Source of the DNA: Diorhabda sublineata
Lineage: Eukaryota > Arthropoda > Insecta > Coleoptera > Chrysomelidae
NCBI RefSeq assembly: GCF_026230105.1
Contig: NC_079479.1
Location: 17,991,734 to 18,055,733, forward strand
Direction: 5' to 3'
Length of the DNA: 64,000 nt
The translations under genes and the position numbers were made by a program. The notes beneath the pieces were generated by a model, which was given only the letters and a program-made list of their open reading frames with translations, did not search any database and had not been told where the DNA came from. Of this stretch, positions 54,309 through 63,163 are shown one piece after another. The stretch's first letter is position 1, and each line of letters starts with the position of its first letter.

Positions 54309-55823
54309 TAACATTTCTCATATATTTGAATGAATTTGCATCTAACTTTGTCAGATATCGTCGATTTACATTCATGGAAGCCCATTGAAGTCGATTCTCC
54401 CTTTGTGTTTATTGAAAATTTTCAAAGTCTATCTTCCTCATTTGAAGTCGAATTTCAACATTTCTCATATATTTGAATGAGTTTGCATCTAACTTTGTCA
54501 GATATCGTCGATTTACATTCATTGAAGCCCATTGAAGTCGATTCTCACTTTGTGTTGATTGAAAATTTTCAAAGTCTATCTTCCTCATTTGAAGTCGAAT
54601 TTCAACATTTCTGATATATTTGAGTGAGTTCGCATCTGACTTTGTCAGATATCGTCGATTAACATCCATTGAAGCCCATTGAAGTCGATTGTCACTTTGT
54701 GTTTATTGAAAATTTTCAAAGTCTATCTTCCTCATTTGAAGTCGAATTTTGACATTTCTCATATATTTGAATGAGTTTGCATCTAACTTTATCAGATATC
54801 GTCGATTTACATTCATTGAAGCCCATTGAAGTCGATTCTCACTTTGTGTTGATTAAAAATTTTCTAAGTCTATCTTCCTCTTTTGAAGTCGAATTTCAAC
54901 ATTTCTCATATATTTGAATGAGTTTGCATCTAACTTTGTCAGATATCGTCGATTTACATTACTTGAAGCCCATTGAAGTCGATTCTCACTTTGTGTTGAT
55001 TGAAAATTTTCAAAGTCTATCTTCCTCATTTGAAGTCGAATTTCAACATTTCTCATATATTTGAATGAGTTTGCATCTAACTTTGTCAGATATCGTCGAT
55101 TTACATTCATTGAAGCCCATTGAAGTCGATTCTCACTTTGTGTTGATTGAAAATTTTCAAAGTCTATCTTCCTCATTTGGTGTCGAATTTCAACATTTCT
55201 TATATATTTAAATGAGTTCGCATCTAACTTTATCAGATATCGTCGATTTACATTCATTGAAGCCCATTGAGGTCGATTTTCACTTTGTGTTTATTGAAAA
55301 TTTTCAAAGTCTATCTTCCTCATTTGAAGTCGAATTTCAACATTTCTCATATATTTGAATGAGTTTGCATCTAACTTTGTCAGATATCGTCGATTTACAT
55401 TCATTGAAGCCCATTGAAGTCGATTCTCACTTTGTGTTGATTGAAAATTTTCAAAGTCTATCTTCCTCATTTGAAGTCGAATTTCAACATTTCTGATATA
55501 TTTGAGTGAGTTCGCATCTGACTTTGTCAGATATCGTCGATTAACATCCATTGAAGCCCATTGAAGTCGATTGTCACTTTGTGTTTATTGAAAATTTTCA
55601 AAGTCTATCTTCCTCATTTGAAGTCGAATTTTGACATTTCTCATATATTTGAATGAGTTTGCATCTAACTTTATCAGATATCGTCGATTTACATTCATTG
55701 AAGCCCATTGAAGTCGATTCTCACTTTGTGTTGATTAAAAATTTTCAAAGTCTATCTTCCTCATTTGAAGTCGAATTTCAACATTTCTCATATATTTGAA
55801 TGAGTTTGCATCTAACTTTGTCA

Positions 55824-55970
55824 GATATCGTCGATTTACATTAATTGAAGCCCATTGAAGTCGATTCTCACTTTGTGTTGATTGAAAATTTTCAAAGTCT
55901 ATCTTCCTCATTTGAAGTCGAATTTCAACATTTCTCATATATTTGAATGAGTTTGCATCTAACTTTGTCA
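55824..55970. repeat. Representative satellite monomer (EcoRV phase)
   Basis: This 147-bp unit is close to the array consensus and serves as a reference copy, differing mainly in TTAATTG where many copies read TTCATTG. Counting from its GATATC, position 1-6 is the EcoRV site. GTCGA occurs at about 7-11, 37-41 and 94-98, the palindrome TTGAAAATTTTCAA lies at 59-72, and an AT-rich CATATATTTGAATGAG segment lies near 113-128. CpG dinucleotides occur at four places. The start is arbitrary because a tandem array has no natural first base. Confidence 0.93.
55882..55895. other. 14-bp perfect palindrome in the monomer
   Basis: TTGAAAATTTTCAA reads identically on both strands and is present in a large share of monomers across the window; this is one example. 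Two recurrent variants shorten it. TTAAAAATTTTCAA changes the left arm, and TTGAAAATTCTCAA changes the right half. Short dyads capable of extruding small hairpins are reported from many centromeric satellites. Whether this one is functional is not shown by the sequence. Confidence 0.85.
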
Positions 55971-57739
55971 GATATCGTCGATTTACATTCATTGAAGCCC
56001 ATTGAAGTCGATTCTCACTTTGTGTTGATTGAAAATTTTCAAAGTCTATCTTCCTCATTTGGTGTCGAATTTCAACATTTCTTATATATTTAAATGAGTT
56101 CGCATCTAACTTTATCAGATATCGTCGATTTACATTCATTGAAGCCCATTGAGGTCGATTTTCACTTTGTGTTTATTGAAAATTTTCAGTCTATCTTCCT
56201 CATTTGAAGTCGAATTTTAACATTTATCATATATTTGAATGAGTTTGCATCTAACTTTGTCAGATATCGTCGATTTACATTCATTGAAGTCCATTGAAGT
56301 CGATTATCACTTTGTGTTGATTAAAAATTTTCAAAGTCTATCTTCCTCATTTGAAGTCGAATTTCAACATTTCTTATATATTTGAATGAGTTTGCATCTA
56401 ACTTTGTCAGATATCGTCGATTTACATCAATTGAAGATTGAAGTCGATTCTCACTTTGTGTTGATTGAAAATTTTCAAAGTCTATCTTCCTCATTTGAAG
56501 TCGAATTTCAACATTTCTTATATATTTGAATGAGTTTGCATCTAACTTTGTCAGATATCGTCGATTTACATCAATTGAAGATTGAAGTCGATTCTCACTT
56601 TGTGTTGATTGAAAATTTTCAAAGTCTATCTTCCTCATTTGAAGTCGAATTTCAACATTTATCATATATTTGAATGAGTTTGCATCTAACTTTGTCAGAT
56701 ATCGTCGATTTTCATTAATTGAAGCCCATTGAAGTCGATTCTCACTTTGTGTTGATTAAAAATTTTCAAAGTCTATCTTCCTCATTTGAAGTCGAATTTC
56801 AACATTTATCATATATTTGAATGAGTTTGCATCTAACTTTGTCAGATATCGTCGATTTACATTAATTGAAGCCCATTGAAGTCGATTCTCACTTTGTGTT
56901 TATTGAAAATTTTCAAAGTTTATCTTCCTCATTTGAAGTCGAATTTCAACATTTCTTATATATTTGAGTGAGTTCGCATCTGACTTTGTCAGATATCGTC
57001 GATTTACATTCATTGAAGCCCATTGAGGTCGATTGTCACTTTGTGTTGATTGAAAATTCTCAAAGTCTATCTTCCTCATTTGAGTCGAATTTTAACATTT
57101 CTCATATTTTTGAATGAGTTTGCATCTAACTTTGTCAGATATCGTCGATTTACATTCATTGAAGCCCATTGAAGTCGATTCTCATTTTGTGTTGATTGAA
57201 AATTTTCAAAGTCTATCTTCCTCATTTGAAGTCGAATTTCAACATTTCTCATATATTTGAATGAGTTTGCATCTAACTTTGTCAGATATCGTCGATTTTC
57301 ATTAATTGAAGCCCATTGAAGTCGATTCTCACTTTGTGTTGATTGAAAATTTTCAAAGTCTATCTTCCTCATTTGAAGTCGAATTTCAACATTTCTCATA
57401 TATTTGAATGAGTTTGCATCTAACTTTGTCAGATATCGTCGATTTACATTAATTGAAGCCCATTGAAGTCGATTCTCACTTTGTGTTTATTGAAAATTTT
57501 CAAAGTTTATCTTCCTCATTTGAAGTCGAATTTCAACATTTCTTATATATTTGAGTGAGTTCGCATCTGACTTTGTCAGATATCGTCGATTTACATTCAT
57601 TGAAGCCCATTGATGTCGATTGTCACTTTGTGTTGATTGAAAATTCTCAAAGTCTATCTTCCTCATTTGAGTCGAATTTTAACATTTCTCATATTTTTGA
57701 ATGAGTTTGCATCTAACTTTGTCAGATATCGTCGATTTA

Positions 57740-58034
57740 CATTCATTGAAGCCCATTGAAGTCGATTCTCATTTTGTGTTGATTGAAAATTTTCAAAGTC
57801 TATCTTCCTCATTTGAAGTCGAATTTCAACATTTCTCATATATTTGAATGAGTTTGCATCTAACTTTGTCAGATATCGTCGATTTACATTCATTGAAGCC
57901 CATTGAAGTCGATTCTCATGTTGTGTTGATTGAAAATTTTCAAAGTCTATCTTCCTCATTTGAAGTCGAATTTCAACATTTCTCATATATTTGAATGAGT
58001 TTGCATCTAACTTTGTCAGATATCGTCGATTTAC
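57740..58034. repeat. Single-monomer duplication
   Basis: Two adjacent nearly identical monomers sit here, with GATTCTCATTTTG near 57769 and GATTCTCATGTTG near 57916, exactly 147 bp apart. The related blocks at 53851 and 52240 contain only one such monomer. The offset between the 53.85 kb and 57.66 kb relatives shifts from 3,812 to 3,959 bp across this point, a change of exactly 147. Confidence 0.82.
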
Positions 58035-59632
58035 ATTCATTGAAGCCCATTGAAGTCGATTGTCACTTTGTGTTGATTGAAAATTTTCAAAGTCTATCTT
58101 CCCCATTTGAAGTCGAATTTCAACATTTCTTATATATATAAATGAGTTCGCATCTAACTTTATCAGATATCGTCGATTTACATTCATTGAAGCCCACTGA
58201 GGTCGATTGTCACTTTGTGTTTATTGAAAATTTTCAAAGTCTATCTTCCTCATTTGAAGTCGAATTTTAACATTTCTCATATATTTGAATGAATTTGCAT
58301 CTAACTTTGTCAGATATCGTCGATTTACATTCATGGAAGCCCATTGAAGTCGATTCTCCCTTTGTGTTTATTGAAAATTTTCAAAGTCTATCTTCCTCAT
58401 TTGAAGTCGAATTTCAACATTTCTCATATATTTGAATGAGTTTGCATCTAACTTTGTCAGATATCGTCGATTTACATTCATTGAAGCCCATTGAAGTCGA
58501 TTCTCACTTTGTGTTGATTGAAAATTTTCAAAGTCTATCTTCCTCATTTGAAGTCGAATTTCAACATTTCTGATATATTTGAGTGAGTTCGCATCTGACT
58601 TTGTCAGATATCGTCGATTAACATCCATTGAAGCCCATTGAAGTCGATTGTCACTTTGTGTTTATTGAAAATTTTCAAAGTCTATCTTCCTCATTTGAAG
58701 TCGAATTTTGACATTTCTCATATATTTGAATGAGTTTGCATCTAACTTTATCAGATATCGTCGATTTACATTCATTGAAGCCCATTGAAGTCGATTCTCA
58801 CTTTGTGTTGATTAAAAATTTTCAAAGTCTATCTTCCTCATTTGAAGTCGAATTTCAAAATTTCTTATATATTTGAATGAGTTCGCATCTAACTTTTTCA
58901 GATATCGTCGATTTACATTCATTGAGCCCATTGGGGTCGATTGTCACTTTGTGTTGATTGAAAATTTTCAGTCTATCTTCTTCATTTGAAGTCGAATTTC
59001 AACATTTCTCATATATTTGAATGAGTTTGCATCTAACTTTGTCAGATATCGTCGATTTTCATTAATTGAAGCCCATTGAAGTCGATTCTCACTTTGTGTT
59101 GATTGAAAATTTTCAAAGTCTATCTTCCTCATTTGAAGTCGAATTTCAACATTTCTCATATATTTGAATGAGTTTGCATCTAACTTTGTCAGATATCGTC
59201 GATTTACATTAATTGAAGCCCATTGAAGTCGATTCTCACTTTGTGTTGATTGAAAATTTTCAAAGTCTATCTTCCTCATTTGAAGTCGAATTTCAACATT
59301 TCTCATATATTTGAATGAGTTTGCATCTAACTTTGTCAGATATCGTCGATTTACATTCATTGAAGCCCATTGAAGTCGATTCTCACTTTGTGTTGATTGA
59401 AAATTTTCAAAGTCTATCCTCCTCATTTGAAGTCGAATTTCAACTTTTCCCATATATTTGAATGAGTTTGCATCTAACTTTGTCAGATATCGTCGATTTA
59501 CACTCATTGAAGCCCATTGAAGTCGATTCTCACTTTGTGTTGATTGAAAATTTTCAAAGTCTATCTTCCTCATTTGAAGTCGAATTTCAACATTTCTCAT
59601 ATATTTGAATGAGTTCGCATCTAACTTTTTCA

Positions 59633-59737
59633 GATATCGTCGATTTACATTCATTGAGCCCATTGGGGTCGATTGTCACTTTGTGTTGATTGAAAATTTT
59701 CAGTCTGATCTTCCTCATTTGAAGTCGAATTTTGTCA
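59633..59737. repeat. Truncated monomer, 105 bp (first copy)
   Basis: The distance between consecutive GATATC sites here is 105 bp and not 147. GAAGTCGAATTTT is joined directly to GTCAGATATC, which removes 40 bp containing the CATATATTTGAATGAG region. The monomer also has a 2-bp deletion (TTTTCAG), a 1-bp insertion (TCTGATC) and a 1-bp deletion (ATTGAGCCC), which accounts for the net 42-bp loss. This is the strongest departure from the 147-bp register that I found. Confidence 0.92.
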
Positions 59738-62372
59738 GATATCGTCAATTTACATTCATTGAAGCCCATTGAAGTCGATTCTCACTTTGTGTTGATTGAA
59801 AATTCTCAAAGTCTATCTTCCTCATTTGAAGTCGAATTTCAACATTTCTCATATATTTGAATGAGTTTGCATCTAACTTTGTCAGATATCGTCGATTTAC
59901 ATTCATTGAAGCCCATTGAAGTCGATTCTCACTTTGTGTTGATTGAAAATTTTCAAAGTCTATCTTCCTCATTTGGAGTCGAATTTCAACATTTCTTATA
60001 TATTTAAATGAGATCGCATCTAACTTTATCAGATATCGTCGATTTACATTCATTGAAGCCCATTGAGGTCGATTTTCACTTTGTGTTTATTGAAAATTTT
60101 CAGTCTATCTTCCTCATTTGAAGTCGAATTTTAACATTTATCATATATTTGAATGAGTTTGCATCTAACTTTGTCAGATATCGTCGATTTACATTCATTG
60201 AAGTCCATTGAAGTCGATTCTCACTTTGTGTTGATTAAAAATTTTCAAAGTCTATCTTCCTCATTTGAAGTCGAATTTCAACATTTCTTATATATTTGAA
60301 TGAGTTTGCATCTAACTTTGTCAGATATCGTCGATTTACATCAATTGAAGATTGAAGTCGATTCTCACTTTGTGTTGATTGAAAATTTTCAAAGTCTATC
60401 TTCCTCATTTGAAGTCGAATTTCAACATTTATCATATATTTGAATGAGTTTGCATCTAGCTTTGTCAGATATCGTCGATTTTCATTAATTGAAGCCCATT
60501 GAAGTCGATTCTCACTTTGTGTTGATTAAAAATTTTCAAAGTCTATCTTCCTCATTTGAAGTCGAATTTCAACATTTATCATATATTTGAATGAGTTTGC
60601 ATCTAACTTTGTCAGATATCGTCGATTTACATCAATTGAAGATTGAAGTCGATTCTCACTTTGTGTTGATTGAAAATTTTCAAAGTCTATCTTCCTCATT
60701 TGAAGTCGAATTTCAACATTTATCATATATTTGAATGAGTTTGCATCTAACTTTGTCAGATATCGTCGATTTACATTAATTGAAGCCCATTGAAGTCGAT
60801 TCTCACTTTGTGTTGATTGAAAATTTTCAAAGTCTATCTTCCCCATTTGAAGTCGAATTTCAACATTTCTTATATATATAAATGAGTTCGCATCTAACTT
60901 TATCAGATATCGTCGATTTACATTCATTGAAGCCCACTGAGGTCGATTGTCACTTTGTGTTTATTGAAAATTTTCAAAGTCTATCTTCCTCATTTGAAGT
61001 CGAATTTTAACATTTCTCATATATTTGAATGAATTTGCATCTAACTTTGTCAGATATCGTCGATTTACATTCATGGAAGCCCATTGAAGTCGATTCTCCC
61101 TTTGTGTTTATTGAAAATTTTCAAAGTCTATCTTCCTCATTTGAAGTCGAATTTCAACATTTCTCATATATTTGAATGAGTTTGCATCTAACTTTGTCAG
61201 ATATCGTCGATTTACATTCATTGAAGCCCATTGAAGTCGATTCTCACTTTGTGTTGATTGAAAATTTTCAAAGTCTATCTTCCTCATTTGAAGTCGAATT
61301 TCAACATTTCTGATATATTTGAGTGAGTTCGCATCTGACTTTGTCAGATATCGTCGATTAACATCCATTGAAGCCCATTGAAGTCGATTGTCACTTTGTG
61401 TTTATTGAAAATTTTCAAAGTCTATCTTCCTCATTTGAAGTCGAATTTTGACATTTCTCATATATTTGAATGAGTTTGCATCTAACTTTATCAGATATCG
61501 TCGATTTACATTCATTGAAGCCCATTGAAGTCGATTCTCACTTTGTGTTGATTAAAAATTTTCAAAGTCTATCTTCCTCATTTGAAGTCGAATTTCAACA
61601 TTTCTTATATATTTGAATGAGTTCGCATCTAACTTTTTCAGATATCGTCGATTTACATTCATTGAGCCCATTGGGGTCGATTGTCACTTTGTGTTGATTG
61701 AAAATTTTCAGTCTATCTTCTTCATTTGAAGTCGAATTTCAACATTTCTCATATATTTGAATGAGTTTGCATCTAACTTTGTCAGATATCGTCGATTTTC
61801 ATTAATTGAAGCCCATTGAAGTCGATTCTCACTTTGTGTTGATTGAAAATTTTCAAAGTCTATCTTCCTCATTTGAAGTCGAATTTCAACATTTCTCATA
61901 TATTTGAATGAGTTTGCATCTAACTTTGTCAGATATCGTCGATTTACATTAATTGAAGCCCATTGAAGTCGATTCTCACTTTGTGTTGATTGAAAATTTT
62001 CAAAGTCTATCTTCCTCATTTGAAGTCGAATTTCAACATTTCTCATATATTTGAATGAGTTTGCATCTAACTTTGTCAGATATCGTCGATTTACATTCAT
62101 TGAAGCCCATTGAAGTCGATTCTCACTTTGTGTTGATTGAAAATTTTCAAAGTCTATCCTCCTCATTTGAAGTCGAATTTCAACTTTTCCCATATATTTG
62201 AATGAGTTTGCATCTAACTTTGTCAGATATCGTCGATTTACACTCATTGAAGCCCATTGAAGTCGATTCTCACTTTGTGTTGATTGAAAATTTTCAAAGT
62301 CTATCTTCCTCATTTGAAGTCGAATTTCAACATTTCTCATATATTTGAATGAGTTCGCATCTAACTTTTTCA

Positions 62373-62477
62373 GATATCGTCGATTTACATTCATTGAGCC
62401 CATTGGGGTCGATTGTCACTTTGTGTTGATTGAAAATTTTCAGTCTGATCTTCCTCATTTGAAGTCGAATTTTGTCA
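62373..62477. repeat. Truncated monomer, 105 bp (second copy)
   Basis: This copy is identical in structure to the one 2,740 bp upstream, with the same 40-bp loss and the same TCTGATC insertion. It was therefore copied together with its surroundings, not deleted a second time. Confidence 0.92.
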
Positions 62478-62869
62478 GATATCGTCAATTTACATTCATT
62501 GAAGCCCATTGAAGTCGATTCTCACTTTGTGTTGATTGAAAATTCTCAAAGTCTATCTTCCTCATTTGAAGTCGAATTTCAACATTTCTCATATATTTGA
62601 ATGAGTTTGCATCTAACTTTGTCAGATATCGTCGATTTACATTCATTGAAGCCCATTGAAGTCGATTCTCACTTTGTGTTGATTGAAAATTTTCAAAGTC
62701 TATCTTCCTCATTTGGAGTCGAATTTCAACATTTCTTATATATTTAAATGAGATCGCATCTAACTTTATCAGATATCGTCGATTTACATTCATTGAAGCC
62801 CATTGAGGTCGATTTTCACTTTGTGTTTATTGAAAATTTTCAGTCTATCTTCCTCATTTGAAGTCGAAT

Positions 62870-63163
62870 TTTAACATTTATCATATATTTGAATGAGTTT
62901 GCATCTAACTTTGTCAGATATCGTCGATTTACATTCATTGAAGTCCATTGAAGTCGATTCTCACTTTGTGTTGATTAAAAATTTTCAAAGTCTATCTTCC
63001 TCATTTGAAGTCGAATTTTAACATTTATCATATATTTGAATGAGTTTGCATCTAACTTTGTCAGATATCGTCGATTTACATTCATTGAAGTCCATTGAAG
63101 TCGATTCTCACTTTGTGTTGATTAAAAATTTTCAAAGTCTATCTTCCTCATTTGAAGTCGAAT
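62870..63163. repeat. Single-monomer duplication near the right end
   Basis: Two consecutive monomers share GAATTTTAACATTTATCAT and CATTGAAGTCCATTG. Their GATATC sites are at 62917 and 63064, 147 bp apart. The related block at about 60.2 kb has only one such monomer, so this is a local gain after the 2,740-bp duplication. Confidence 0.82.

Larger units (their letters stand above)
43569..55304. repeat. Long-range duplicate pair at offset 9,087 bp
   Basis: About 2.65 kb at 43569-46217 recur at 52656-55304 with no net indel. The right copy carries extra substitutions near its end, such as TTTTCTAAG and CCTCTTTTG near 54862-54882 and TTACTTGAAG near 54960. This pair is longer than most adjacent duplications in the domain, which indicates copying over a distance or later expansion between the copies. 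Confidence 0.8.
54385..56187. repeat. 882-bp tandem duplication (exactly six monomers)
   Basis: About 920 bp at 54385-55305 recur at 55267-56187, a complete tandem duplication of 6 x 147 = 882 bp with no net indel. The left copy has private changes near 54862-54965 that the right copy lacks. These changes therefore arose after the duplication, or were not copied. Confidence 0.87.
58068..63017. repeat. 2,740-bp spaced duplicate pair
   Basis: About 2.2 kb at 58068-60277 recur at 60808-63017. The offset is not near a multiple of 147 because each unit contains one shortened monomer of 105 bp. Shared rare variants include TATCCTCCTC near 59416 and 62156, CAACTTTTCCC near 59443 and 62183, ACACTCATTG near 59500 and 62240, and AGATCGCATC near 60011 and 62751. 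One difference is CAAAATTTC near 58856 against CAACATTTC near 61596. Confidence 0.88.

Noticed and set aside
59587..59769. Distinct 60-codon minus-strand frame (and its copy at 62327-62509)
   Set aside because: The different amino-acid sequence comes only from frameshifts and the 40-bp loss in the truncated monomer. It is not a new gene.
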